From Parus major (lineage: Eukaryota > Chordata > Aves > Passeriformes > Paridae), in the NCBI RefSeq assembly GCF_001522545.3, contig NC_031772.1:4690385-4754384 (forward strand): a DNA stretch of 64,000 nt. The letters are read 5' to 3'. Of the stretch, positions 1 through 12,100 are shown piece after piece. The notes under the pieces are model-generated. The model worked only from the letters and a program-made list of their open reading frames with translations. It searched no databases and had not been told where the DNA came from. Position numbers and translations under genes: made by a program. The first letter of the stretch is position 1. Every line of letters starts with the position of its first letter.

Positions 1-3000
1 ATTTGGTTCCACACTGGGCACAAAAGGGAGAAAAAGATGCCAATTAATGCATTACTAAAAGAGAAACACTACTAGAAGTAATAATAAGGGTTCTCTATTA
101 TTTATGGTTGATTTTAGAAGAGAGAGAGTTCGTGTTTATCCCACAGCAGTCGACACGAGCACTGAAGGAAGGGAAAAAGCCCTTTAACCAAGCAGGAATT
201 TCAGTCGTGAGCTGTTAAAGGAAGTTGAGCTGAATATTGAGGAAAATTCAAAAAGATAAAAACGGCTTCAATTTGGTAGTTCTTCACTGGTTCTGCAGTT
301 TGGCAGCTGTCAACATCTCAAAATATCATCTCACCCAAACTGTTGAAAGAAAGAAACCCTTTGATTTTTCCCTTGAGACTCCCAAGCTGAAAATGGACTC
401 TTTGTAGTCTCAGCCTCATTTCAGACAGTTTTTTTTTTAAAAAACATTCTTCCTGGCAGAAACAACTAATTCATAAATAGACTCTCTGTTAATTAAATAA
501 GTTTTATCGTTTTAACTTGCCTTTTAAAATGAAAAAGAAAGTAAATCTCTAACATTTCCTGCTTTATTATGAATCTTAAGGGACTAAGCATCACATTTCT
601 TGCATCATTAATAATGCAAATTAGCTTTTGTTTGCATCTCCTATATGTTTATAGTTAGAAGTAAATATTTAATGCACAGATCTAGGAAATCAAATCACTG
701 CTAGTGGAAATTTTCCCTTAGAGTTATTGAAAGGTAATGTAAGAAAGATGGGAGGCACTGTGGTTTCTGTTTATTTAACCTTTCTTGCTCTTGCTTTCCT
801 TTCAGTAGAACTCTTTGTGACTTGTCATTAAACACTTCTCTATTCCTGCAGTATCTGTTTTTATTATCTTTACAGTAGCCACAGAATTCAGCCTTTAATA
901 CCATTTAAAGGAGAGGTTAAACACATCTGTAGCCTACTTAGGGCTATAAGGATTGTAGTTTTGGTCCTGATTATTGGCAGGAAAACCAGGTGATTATTTC
1001 TAATAATATCTAAAAACTTGTTGACTTTGTAGTAGTCTTTCTTCGTTTACTTAATGAAGCAACAGCCAAATCAGATTAAACTTTGCCCAGGGCCTCTACA
1101 TCATGCACAGAAACGCCTTGGGATGGTAAAAAACTCTGAGCTGTTTATTTGTTAGCACAGGACAGACAGAATTTAATGTATATATCCCAAACTGGGCTTT
1201 CCCCCTTTTTTAAAATTGTATTCTTGCAAATATTGTACCACCCTCCATATGAAGTGGCTGTAGGAATGAGATTATTGCAGACAAATTACAGCTGTTTCCC
1301 CACCACATCTGGGCTTTCTGCAGTGACTCTTCTCATGTGTGTGGTGGATAAGAAAAAATAATAAGTATCCTGTTATTTTGGGCGTGAAATCTGATAGTGA
1401 AAAACACACCAGGGAGAATTCTTTGGTGATAAAAATTTAAATAGGCCCATTTATCAATATGACAGAGATTTGACCTGAAAGTTAAAGTGTTTGGAAGTTA
1501 AGTGGGGTTGTGTAAAGAAAGTTGAGGCTGCACTACAGATAGAGCGTGGGGTTTGTAAGTTATTAAATCAAAATAAAAGGTATTGACAAAACAATAAATT
1601 GCCTGGATCACGCCATCTAATAGGTTCTGGGAGCACTAAATACATTTTCCACACTGAAGATGTGTGAAGCTTTTCCCTTTCTCATACTTTTGTTCTCCTT
1701 GAAAACATTTGTGGTTGGTTTTATAACAGACTTGGCACCAAAGTGGGCCTGGGGATGCTTTGCCAGGGGACTGGCTCGGAGCAGTGGTGGGAAGCAGGAG
1801 CAGGGGCATTGATCTGCTACCAGCAGGATTATTGGGTTTTGCAGGTGGGGTACAGATCACTCTCTGGGGGATTGAAATAATAATAATAGCAAACCTAATA
1901 TCTTTACTGGGAGAGGAATTTTACTGATGTCTTCTGGGGAGAGAGCGCTGCAGCTCTCTTTGCTCTCCTCAGCACTGTTTCCATGCTGGAAATCTTTGGG
2001 ATTCAGAGGGGGAGCAGCATCTGGCAGTCCCCTCCAGCAGGGATGCTTTGGGGAGCATTAATGCCACCTCCTCAAACCATTCCCAGTGACCATCACCTTC
2101 CTGGGAGAGGGGCTGAGTTTGCTCATGGAGAGGAAGGAAAATACCCGAGGGACACGCTGGGATGGAAAGGTTGGCAGTGGGTGGTGGGGCAGCTCTTCAC
2201 TCCCAGAGTCATCAGCTGCGCCCTGCTTTTCCCATCTCCACAGGATTGGGGGTGAGTACCCCCTACCTCCAGCTTCCCTGCCGAGGAGGGAATGAGGCTG
2301 GCTCTGTTTGTCTTGAAAATGACACAGATTTGAGACTATTTCCCCTCCTGCAGATTCCTCCGTTGAGAGGAGCATGGAAGACATTACTATTTATAGTGCA
2401 CAGTACGTGTGCCCAGCGGGACGTCCCCGAGCAAACATCTACCAGTTTGGAGGTGGGATGATTTCCAGCTCCGTGGCCCCGAGATGCCCTGTCCTCTCTC
2501 CCAGGGAGGTGGGAAATCACACAGGGGGCACCACCCATCTCCCCTCATCCCTGCCTTTCTCTCTCTTCTTTTGAGATGAGATGCTCACCCCCTCCCGCAG
2601 AGCCGAGCGTGAGGCTCGGAGGCAAAACAAGTTTTCAGCACAAATAATGCAAGTTTTAAGAGAAGAAAAGGACCCAAAAAAATGAAGGTATAAGGGGGCT
2701 GCAGGGCATCTGCAGAGCCTATTTTGGGTATGGGCAGCTTGTGTGTGTGCAGGAAATGAAGATGGGAACATGGTTTAACTAAAAGGGTTTGGAAGTTTCG
2801 AGGGGACGAGGAGTAACAGTGGGGCCTGGGGTCTGTCACTGCCCCTCCCTGCCTGACCACCTGGGTGTTCCTGTATGGGTTTGGGATATCAGAACCTCTT
2901 CATCTAAGCTTAATCTTGATATGGAAAAGATAGCTGACAATGGCAATAAAAATAACAGTGAGCAGTTGGAAAGGCCCAGCTCAAATCGTGCTCTGTCAAC

Positions 3001-4167
3001 AGCTTTGCAATCTGTATAAATATGAGAGGAAAGACAAACAGCTGTGATTTCTCTTTAAGAATGTGAGTATCCATTGTCACAGATTTAAATTAGGATGTTT
3101 TACTTGTACTGTATGTAAATTCCTCCTTGGCAAATAACCCATGTCCACTAATGTATGTGTATTTTGGGTCTGTATAGTTTGGGTCTCTGTGAAATACAAT
3201 GAAATTTGATAGCACACAGAAATACTTGCATGCAATGTCAAAATTTTTTGTGTGTGCTTCTCACATATCCATAAATGAGTTTACACATTTCTAATTACTC
3301 ATTCAAAAAGAGACTTTACAGCACTTTTAAAAGAGAGCCAATTTTTTCCCTACTGTGTTCTGTTTTTACAGCTTGTGGAAAGCTTATTTAACGAAAGTTT
3401 AAGTAATCAGCGAAAGTCATTTCTGAGCAAAGACTGACAGATATGAAGCCTCTTTTCACACTTCATAAGAGGTGGAGAGGGTAGTCATAAAATTTACAGC
3501 TGAATAGTACTCTGTTCAGCCTAAGTTATAGAATTATTAGTGTTCCAGGCATGTGAGAGGTTTTTAGGGAGATGAACTAGTATTTAAAGTGATTCTCTAT
3601 GTTTTGTGTAGCTGAGCTCTGAGTGCCGTACTAATAACAACCCACCCTTCCAAAGGCAGCGACCTGCACGTCCCGTGGGGCTGATGTTGTGCTAAAAATA
3701 TGTGTTTGCAGCTAACTGAGCTTCATGATATATTAATAAAACCCCAGCAACGTGTTCCCTTTGCAGAGACTCACCTCTGGCTATGAAAGTATGAATTCCC
3801 AGGATATGGAAATCACACGGGGTGTGTGGGTGAGGAAGGAGTGGGGAGGGAGGTGGCACTGTCAGCATCTCTGTCCCAGCCCCTGCAGCACAGGGACAAG
3901 GTTTTGCTGTAGGAGAGACCTGGATACTGAGTGGTGGACAGTCAGTGACTTCTGCAGGTCATGAGCAATTGTGTTTAAAAAGGTGGAATAAAAGAGGAAG
4001 AGCTGGGCTGTTTATTGGACTGAGAAATGGAAAATCTCCATCCCAGCTGATAAAAATGAGCATGGCTTTTGGAGGTATTTGTAGGCATTTGACTGTGAAT
4101 TGTTCTAAATATCATGAGGTGGCCACATGTTGAAATCACGGGTATTACATACACGTATTTATCATTA
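1..4167. other. Non-coding single-copy sequence, no gene seen
   Basis: No recognisable exon, RNA gene or transposon was seen. Open frames here are at most about 108 codons. They overlap one another on both strands around 2.0-2.9 kb, which is a locally G+C-richer stretch, and none has a recognisable domain. The rest is A+T-rich with short homopolymers. The octamer-bearing palindrome near 0.6 kb is listed separately. Confidence 0.6.
601..637. promoter_or_regulatory. Near-palindrome with POU octamer motif
   Basis: TGCATCATTAATAATGCA (601-618) is an 18-bp palindrome with one mismatched pair. Its right end runs into ATGCAAAT (614-621), a perfect octamer motif of the kind bound by POU-homeodomain factors. 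TTTGCAT follows at 631-637. Overlapping TAAT cores plus an octamer are typical of homeodomain-bound enhancers, but the words are short and octamers also occur elsewhere in this A+T-rich window. The regulatory role is inference only. Confidence 0.25.
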
Positions 4168-4375
4168 AGTCAGAGAATGGTTTGGGGTGGAAGGAACCCC
4201 TAAATTCCATCCAGTCCAACCCGCCTGTCATGAGCAAGAACATCTTCAGAGTAGGTTGCTTACAGCCCTGTCCAAGATAACCTTGAATATTCCAGGAATG
4301 GGGCACTTTCTACCTCTCTGAGCATCCCGTGCCAGCGTTCTGCCACCTTGGTAAAAAAATTCCTCCTTGTGACAA
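4168..4375 (-). mobile_element. CR1 LINE 3'-end fragment
   Basis: On the + strand this reads as the reverse complement of an avian CR1 3' region. It starts AGAATGGTTTGGGGTGGAAG, continues through TCCAGTCCAACCC, then a decayed form of the 'lead to a less than ideal' tail region, and ends near AAATTCCTCCTTGTGAC. The element is therefore sense on the minus strand, with its 3' terminus at the left. It is heavily 5'-truncated, keeps no open frame, and has many substitutions, so it is an old copy. The neighbouring open frame at 4329-4532 starts inside it and is not a gene. Confidence 0.85.
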
Positions 4376-6728
4376 CATTAAGCAAACAAAAGAAATTACT
4401 AAAGGAGCTTCAATATTATGCTTGTTTTTCCATCCTTTCAACCTGTTGGGTTTTTGTTGGTTATTCTGTTATGTTTTAGCTGCACCTGCTCACCCAGGCA
4501 TGAACAACAGGATATCTTATGTAGTTCTTTAAAACAAATTGTGTGAGATGGAGTCAAGTGTCACTGCAGTCAACTTTGAGGTTGGCCAAGAACTGAATTG
4601 GGGAGGCATCTTCCATCCTCACTGCTCAGCCCTGAAGAACAGAGACACAAGCAGGTGACCCAGTGTGCAGCTGCCATCAGTACATGGTTTAAATACACAT
4701 AGTGTAAAGTTTATATTTTTAAAATTCAGTTTTATGTGAGCCAAATACGAGCAGCCTCATAAAACTCACTCTTGCACCAGATTAAAGAGGTGTCTTGGTA
4801 GCATTTATTGGTGGTTCATAAATCATGGTGGCACTTTGTTACTGTCCACAAGCTGGTTTTACTGTTAAAGGTTTCAATCATGAAGATGTACAGTATTATT
4901 CCAGGTGCAGTTGTAGTCCTACAGAAATTATGCTGAGGTGCTTTTGGAGGCCAGAAATTTGTGGAAAAGCTGTGTGTATGATGTTAGAAAAGTGAGACTT
5001 GGGGTACCTTTAGTTGCTGTGTTAAGAACTTGAACTAAATACATGAAATATTGTCCTGTGTCTTTATGCAGTTCAGGAAAGTCACTCATCATGCCAGTGT
5101 GCAAATTCCCAGGGTTTCCCTCCAACATCTCCTTCATCTCAATTCAAGGTTTTCTGGGCGCTGAACACTTTGATTTCAGGTAAAAACCTCAGTTCCAGGG
5201 GCAGTGCCAGGATTTGTCAGACCCTACAGGTTTCCAGTTCGGGTTGTTAACACCAACAATTCCCAACCCTATTCCCTTGACTCCAAACTGTATTCGGGAG
5301 GCGTTTGGTGCTCCTGCATTCAAACAGTTAATTTTCACTATGTTCTGTTAAAGAAAAGGAAAACTGTCACCCTGTCATTTTAGAGTCTGACACTAAGCTT
5401 GTCAAAAGAGACAGCTGTTAAACTGAATTACTGTTGACACGCAGAGAAACGGCCCTTGCCAGATGTAAAGGACATCTGCGGCAATGAAGTGGTACAGGGT
5501 GGCTTTTAAAATGTGGTCATACTGGTATTTGAATAGAGCTCTATGGCATTAAAACGTGGCCTTGACTCAGACAGTTTAAGGCAACGAAGCAGAGCCAATG
5601 CCAAGCACAAAGAAGTGCTGATCTGTTGCTGTATCCATAACTTAGGCATGAATATGAAAACAGTGCAGTGTCAAAGCTATTAAGCTCTTATCATGTATCC
5701 AGGAGGATGTGGGTTTAAAACACAGTAGGAAATATTTTGTATTTCTGGCTCCTTGGCTGTGCGGGTAGGTGAAGTGGAAATTCATAAGGTGGATTATGCA
5801 GGGAGTGAATGGAAATAAGTCGTCTTGTCTTCAGCTAACAACTGCTCAGACAAGAATTGCAAAGGGCATTAGGCTTAGGAAGTGGGGCTGGATGTGCCTT
5901 GCCGGAGTTCCTGATAACGCTCTCGGGATGTGGAGCACGTGGTGGGTGCTGGGGAGGTTCCCCTCTGCAGAGGGGAACAAATAAAAGCAAAAATCACTGA
6001 ACAGAGAGACCTGTAAAATTCTCCTTGTGTATCTTAATGTGCTTTTCCTAAAAAAAAAAATAATCAGGATACCAAATTAATATTGAAAAAAAGTATGGTT
6101 ATTATGAATATTTTAGAACTTAGCAATTGAACCAATGGTAGGGAATTCTGCACATTATATAAGAGTGCAAGTCTTTGATTTGCATGTCTTTAGTGTAGGA
6201 ATAAAGCTGTTTGGGGAAAAAAAAACTATCAGTTAAGCAATTTTGCTAAATGTATGAAAAATGAAATGTTATGAGATGAAGCATGTATTCATTACGAAAT
6301 TAAATTGATGTTTGAAGCTAAAAAAAAAATATTCAGGCCAAACATCATTTTGAATATGTTAGCAGATCATATCTTGATTTGGTTGTGTGTTTAGTGATTG
6401 CAGAAACCAAAGAGTTTCCATCTGGAGGGAAGAAGGCAAATGGTATTTCGAAATGACACAGGTTAACCTGCTCCTTTCTGCAGGTAAACAGCACCAGCAA
6501 CAACAGGTTGCTCTAGAAAGGAAAAATGATGGGAGAGGTGGGGCTAAGAGGGATTTTCTTGTCTAAAAGAGGAAATGTTGTTTTCCAGGCACTTGTATGC
6601 TGAAATGTTGATGTCAGGTGAGGTGGACTCATTCCTCTGCAGGGTGGTGGAAAGAGCAGAGTTGGTTTCGTTCTTGGGATGATTTGGGCTGGTGCCCTGT
6701 ATTGTTCTGAGGGCATCCCTTTCTCATG
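4376..6728. other. Non-coding sequence, no gene seen
   Basis: Unique A+T-rich sequence with short A-runs near 6.05, 6.22 and 6.32 kb. The 5.38-5.65 kb part has a more mixed composition, with words such as GACAGCTGTTAA and several isolated CpGs. It could be conserved non-coding DNA, but nothing in it is decisive. Open frames are at most 71 codons. Confidence 0.55.
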
Positions 6729-7433
6729 GAGAACATCCCATTCCCACTGAGAACATCCCATTCCCACTGAGAACATCCCATTCCCATGGAGAACATCCCA
6801 TTCCCACAGAGAACATCCCATTCCCACAGAGAACATCCCATTCCCAGGGAGAACATCCCATTCCCATNNNNNNNNNNNNNNNNNNNNNNNNNNNNNNNNN
6901 NNNNNNNNNNNNNNNNNNNNNNNNNNNNNNNNNNNNNNNNNNNNNNNNNNNNNNNNNNNNNNNNNNNNNNNNNNNNNNNNNNNNNNNNNNNNNNNNNNNN
7001 NNNNNNNNNNNNNNNNNNNNNNNNNNNNNNNNNNNNNNNNNNNNNNNNNNNNNNNNNNNNNNNNNNNNNNNNNNNNNNNNNNNNNNNNNNNNNNNNNNNN
7101 NNNNNNNNNNNNNNNNNNNNNNNNNNNNNNNNNNNNNNNNNNNNNNNNNNNNNNNNNNNNNNNNNNNNNNNNNNNNNNNNNNNNNNNNNNNNNNNNNNNN
7201 NNNNNNNNNNNNNNNNNNNNNNNNNNNNNNNNNNNNNNNNNNNNNNNNNNNNNNNNNNNNNNNNNNNNNNNNNNNNNNNNNNNNNNNNNNNNNNNNNNNN
7301 NNNNNNNNNNNNNGAGAACATCCCATTCCCACGGAGAACATCCCATTCCCATGGAGAACATCCCATTCCCATGGAGAACATCCCATTCCCATGGTGAACA
7401 TCCAGTTCCCACAGAGAACATTCAGCATCCCAT
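6729..7433. repeat. Minisatellite, 20-bp unit, interrupted by assembly gap
   Basis: A tandem array of the unit GAGAACATCCCATTCCCANN, where the last two bases vary (CT, TG, CA, GG, CG). About seven units are visible on the left (6729-6867) and about six on the right (7314-7433). The last two right-hand units are diverged (GTGAACATCCAGTTCCCA and GAGAACATTCAGCATCCC). The unit is 20 bp, not a multiple of 3, so every frame on both strands reads as a repeating 20-residue peptide. That explains the long open frames of 200-300 codons here (6513-7471), which are not genes. The array probably expands and contracts and could not be assembled through. Confidence 0.95.
6868..7313. other. Assembly gap (446 N)
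   Basis: A run of 446 undetermined bases inside the minisatellite. Repeat units on both sides are the same family, so the missing sequence is very likely more of the array. The unit phase jumps by 5 across the gap (585 bp from 6729 to 7314, where 585 modulo 20 is 5), so the stated gap length is probably an estimate. Confidence 0.97.
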
Positions 7434-8059
7434 GCCACCACTGCCCACCACCGCAGTGTCAGGAGGTGTGAGATCCGTGCTCATGGTCCAGCTGGGAGCC
7501 TTCCAGATGGCCAGAGACACGAGTTTAGTGTGAGTTATGGAGGGGCTCTGGGCAGGGCTGCTGCCAAAGCTGACCCAAGGCCACCAGCACAAGTGGCCAG
7601 CGGTGCTCCCACAGCTCCATATGGCCGTTGTTGGCTGGGTCACAGCAGGAGAGGGTGTAACGAGTCCAAATATCCGTGATTTAACACGGCCCATCCTGAA
7701 ATCTCATTTATCAGCAGCTGGCAGAGCTCTGCCGTGTACTCAGGAGTGTCAGGGTTTAACCTCTGTGGCACAGGCAGCAGGCACAGAGTGTTTGAGCAAC
7801 CTCCAGGAGTCAGGGCATCCCTCTCTGTCCCTGCTGGGAGGCTTTGGAGAGGAGCAGTCAGGATGGACATGCACCCCTGGGATAAGAGAGCACAGGTGTT
7901 TTGGGGTTCAGGATGTCGGGAGAGCTGGTTCCTCAAGAATAACTCTGATGAATAAATTTTGAATGTATTCTAGTCTGTGGAATGCAAGGGAGCAGGTGGC
8001 TGCCCAGCAGGACCATCCCTGAGAGCCTTTGGAACTTCCAGCCTGGTGGAGTGAGGGCA
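7434..8059. other. Non-coding sequence, no gene seen
   Basis: Moderately G+C-rich unique sequence between the minisatellite and a CR1 fragment. Overlapping frames on both strands (up to 141 codons at 7537-7962) have no recognisable domain or splice context, and each has a competing frame on the other strand. I regard them as chance. Confidence 0.5.
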
Positions 8060-8175
8060 AGACAGATTTAGGAGGAAATTCCTTTACAAAACCCTGGCAC
8101 AGGCTGCCCAGGGAGGTGGAGGATGCCCCATCCCTGGAAACATTCAAGGTGAGGTTGCACAGGGCTGTGCTAGGA
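8060..8175 (+). mobile_element. CR1 LINE fragment
   Basis: Sense-strand CR1: a decayed AGGAGGAAATTCCTTTAC, then CTGGCACAGGCTGCCCAGGG, AGGTGGAGGATGCCCCATCC, CTGGAAACATTCAAGGTGAGG and TTGCACAGGGCTGTGCTAGG. The match stops before the terminal part of the element. The missing terminal block appears in the same orientation at 8728-8780, so the two may be one interrupted copy. Confidence 0.85.
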
Positions 8176-8727
8176 CAGGGATAATCCTCACCCTGCCTCA
8201 GACAGGAGTTACATGGGCAAAACCTCCCGTTCATCTCCAGAAGGAGGTTTTATTCTGCAATAAAAAGGGCTGAAATCTCCAACCCCCTTTGCACTGCTCA
8301 GTGCTGCAGGTTTTAGCCAAAGAAGACTCACCTGTTTCCACAGTCTGAACTTTGCTGTAATGATTAACTTTTTACAAACAAGCACAAAGTGGAACATTTA
8401 AATAAACAGGAACAAGCTTATTATTAGACGGCAGGTTTTTATTTGATAGCTCTTATAATGTCACCGTTAGTTTATTAAAGCTTACCATGAAAAATCTCTT
8501 TCTCCTAATCTAAGCTCTTTCATACAGCTTCCCACTTTGATTGACACCAAAATAAAATAACTAACCTATAAATTATAATGTACGGTTTAAATGATGGATA
8601 AATGCATTATTTGTAAGGCATTGCAAGGATCAACATATGCAATTTCTAGAAGATAAAAAATATTTTATGAAGATAATAATAGGGCAGAACTCAGCTCTTT
8701 TTGTGAACATTCTCACTGCATACTGGT
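8176..8727. other. Sequence between two collinear CR1 pieces
   Basis: About 550 bp separate two CR1 pieces that would be near-adjacent in a full element. The sequence becomes A+T-rich after about 8.34 kb and contains no CR1 match, no open frame of note and no terminal repeats that I could identify. It may be an insertion into an older CR1, or ordinary unique DNA between two independent insertions. Confidence 0.45.
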
Positions 8728-8780
8728 ATTAGGTGATCCTTAAGGTCCCCTCCAACCCAAACTATTGCATGATTCTATGT
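8728..8780 (+). mobile_element. CR1 LINE 3' terminus
   Basis: ATTAGGTGATCCTTAAGG, CCCCTCCAACCCAAACTATT and GATTCTATG match the last ~50 bp of avian CR1 in sense orientation, including the terminal ATTCTATG-like motif. It is collinear with the fragment ending at 8175. Confidence 0.8.
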
Positions 8781-8879
8781 TATTTTTAGAAATCAAACAG
8801 ATCTGGGGTAAAAAAAAGCCTCATGTTAACAGCCATTTCAACCTCAGCATCATCTGTCCCAGGTCAAAAATCTTAATTT

Positions 8880-8980
8880 TATAATTTGATATTTATTTAT
8901 TTATTATCTATAAATATTAGTCATTCATATCATTTATTTATTTATTTGTTATTTATTTATTATTAAATTATTTTATTTTA
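8880..8980. repeat. A+T simple repeat, degenerate (TTTA)n
   Basis: Several runs of ATTTATTTATTT separated by imperfect A+T sequence. It abuts the 3' end of the next CR1 fragment, which is sense on the minus strand. It could be a tail-derived microsatellite or the A+T-rich site into which the element inserted. Confidence 0.8.
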
Positions 8981-9180
8981 ATCCCTTTGGGTTAAAAGGG
9001 ACCTCGAAGATCACCTCACTCCAACCCTCCTGCTGGGGACAGGGGCCTTCCACCAGATCAGGTTGTTCCAAACCTAATCCCAATGGGGTTTGGGCACTTC
9101 CAGGGATGGGAAGCTTGTGCCAGTGCTCCCCCACCTCTGCACCCTTCTCAGAGACACCCCCAACCTCGTGACTTCCCAGT
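8981..9180 (-). mobile_element. CR1 LINE 3'-end fragment
   Basis: The + strand reads as reverse-complement CR1: CTTTGGGTTAAAAGGGACC, GAAGATCACCTCACTCCAAC, CCACCAGATCAGGTTGTTCC and GGCACTTCCAGGGATGGGAA. The element is sense on the minus strand, with its 3' end against the (TTTA)n tract. It is 5'-truncated and carries no coding capacity. Confidence 0.85.
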
Positions 9181-12100
9181 GAGTAACTTTCTGTCGTTGA
9201 AGTCACCCCAAAATCCATGTCTGTAAATTCCTACTCACCTGTCTGCTGATGTTGGAAAGGTGCCTTATTTTCCCATCTTTTTCCTGCCAAGGAATGAAAC
9301 TCCCTGAGCTCCCTGTGCTCCCTGGGAGAGGCTCCGTGCCTGGACAGGGCGAGTGGGGCTGGGTTATTCCAGCTGGAGATCTGTCCCCCAGCTGGAGTCT
9401 CCCCTGCAGTGTTGCAGGCACGGGAACGAAGTCATTTACCAGCAGAAAATAATACACAAAGGCTCCTTATAATCCGCCTGCTTGTTGGGAAAACAGGGAT
9501 CTCCAGGGAGGGCAGGACTCCTTGCTCCTTTTTACACACCCTATTTTAAATTGAGGTTTTTGGTTCAGCTTTTATGCAGCCTGATAACTGTTCCTTACTG
9601 GAAGGAGAACCTTGGATAAATGGGATTTGCTCTGTCAGGGCTCTGCCTTGCTCAGTGAGGCAACCTCAGAGCGCTGGTGCTTGGTGAATACCATTAATGG
9701 GTTTGAATTTGACTCTGCAAGTCCCAGCATGGAAAATGTGGCTCTTGTCCCCAGAGTTTTGCAGCTTAAAATGAGTTAATAGCACATCTCAGGTTAGATC
9801 TGAGTGCAGATTATAAATGACTAATTTACTTCTCAAATTTAGCATTTCCCCTGCTCAGATTGTGATTTCTATGAATAATTTCCGGTATAAAGGTATTTTT
9901 TCTCTCTCTCTCTTTTTGCGGTGTGAATTAAAGAAATATTTGAAAACTGATGTCCTTGTTACCCTTCTGTGCTTGGGTGTTCATGGAGTGTTTCAGGCCA
10001 ACACCTAAAATTCAGTTTCCAAGGCTGAAACTGAAATTTCAAGTTTCCAGGAGGCAGCAAAAGGCAAATTTTGTAAAGACAAAACGAGACCAATGGAAAG
10101 AATTTTTCTCCCAGCACATTGGGAACCTTTCTCAACAATAAAAACCACCAAAACAACAACGATGTGTGTGGATGTTGTAGCTCTGTGTTCAGCCCAAATA
10201 TGAGGCAGCATTTCCCCTGGATTTATGGAGTTTACCAGTGCAGGGAGTTTGGGATCTTCACAAACTATAACCCATTTTTTATTTGTGCCAAATCTTTTGT
10301 CATCCAGGCTCATTTGTGGTGGGAATGGGCTCAAGTAAGGTCATGAGGAATTATATTGCTTCTTTATTTCCTTTATGTGGAATTCTCAAAAGGCAGTTGC
10401 TGACTGGGTTGGTAAATCACATCCTGCATAAATATATTGATAAATACCAATATATCTTCAGCTAAGAAGAATCAGAGATGTCCCAAGGAGGAAAATTACT
10501 CCTTTTCCATCTTTGTTTGGATTGAAGAGGTTTCTGGTTTCAATGACTTTTTCCTTAGAACATCTTTCTGGAAGCCCTGTGAGAAGCCAGGTAATATATC
10601 CATTCTTATCCTTAGTCCTGGCCCATGTCCACATTTTTAAAATTAATGTCACAGATACAACCAGCTCTTCCAAACATCACCTTTTTCTCTTTTTGACCTT
10701 AAATGTTAAGGTACTCTTTCTGCTTTATATATTCTATTCAGAAATTCTGGTTTTTACTCAAAATGTACATGCAGCAAATAGAAGTTTTCTCTAAATCAAG
10801 AGGAAACTCGACATTTTGCATATATTTTCTCATGTAACTAGCTATCAGGCTGGTAAAGGGAAACTGATTTTCAACAGAGGAACAGGCTTTTCTTTATTTT
10901 TGATTTATCTGTAGGGATTTTTCATATTTTATAAAAGCTGTAGGTACAGGTAAAGACAAGGAAAGAGGAGGGCAGGTACTGGTGTGCTCACTGAGTAACT
11001 GATTTAGAGAAATGGGGGTCCCCTGGGCCTGACTTGCAACAAAATGACCAAAACACTTTGCCTTTTATTTATTTATCCAGCTACTTAACACCTCTTACTG
11101 TTTCTCTTAAATGAATTAATTTACCCTACAAAGCACTCCTTGCAATAATCAATGACTCATTACACTGAAAGCCCGCAGGAAATACTAATTAAATGAAAAA
11201 TGTGCAAGAGGAATGTGCAACTTTTGTATTTCTAACGACCCAGATATTCAGTGCTTTCTTTTTTCTTTTTTTTTCTGAGTTCTCATAAGTTAAAGGAGAG
11301 GTTTTTGCCTTCAGCCACAGTGAGCTGAGGTGGCTTGGAGGGTGGTGATATTTCCCAGACATACCAAATCCAGTTCATTTATCATCAATATCCACAGGAA
11401 ATAATAATCTGTTTATACACCACATTTCTCTGAGCTCTGCGAGGTTCTAGTTATGAATTCTTTCCAGCTGCTTTTCTCATTCCCACAGCAGAATTGCTTG
11501 GGAAGGGTTATCCCTTATCCATCACTTACTCCAACAATTATTGACTGATAGCCACTGGTAATTCCAACTCTCCAACAATCTTTGATAAAGATTTTGTGTT
11601 GTTATTGTGCTCTAAAATGTCTCCTCACCCATAAAGGCCTTGAACTCCAGGCTGGGTAGAGGACACAGCCACCTTTTTGGGATCTTTGTGCAGGAAGAGT
11701 TTAATAAAACAGAAGATGAAGGTTTTGTAAGGGTAGAAATGCTAAAAATGAGAGTGGGTTCAAAACTCCAGCTTCCTGCCCCATGGCAGGAGCTGTGCCC
11801 TGCTTCCTTTGGTGAAGGGATGTCTGGAGAAAACGAGGTTTCTTTTATCCTGGTCAATGATTTGTGGAGAAAATATGTTAAGCCAAGCCATGAAATAAAG
11901 CAATCAGAGCAAGGTAAAGAAAAACCCCCCAAAACCACCACCAGCACCAAAAAAAACCCCAGCAAAGAAAAAATAAGAAACAGTAGCCAAGCTCCTTTCC
12001 TTCAGATCCTTTGCACTGCTGGTTTTGTAGGATACCAGCTTTCTGTTCTGGTTTGTTCCCCACCAAACCTCAGATTTTTTCCTCCCTCTAAATTTATTTA

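Noticed and set aside
6513..7471. Open frames of 200-300 codons on both strands
   Set aside because: They are translations of the 20-bp minisatellite plus undetermined bases. All frames stay open because the unit lacks stops, so they are not genes.
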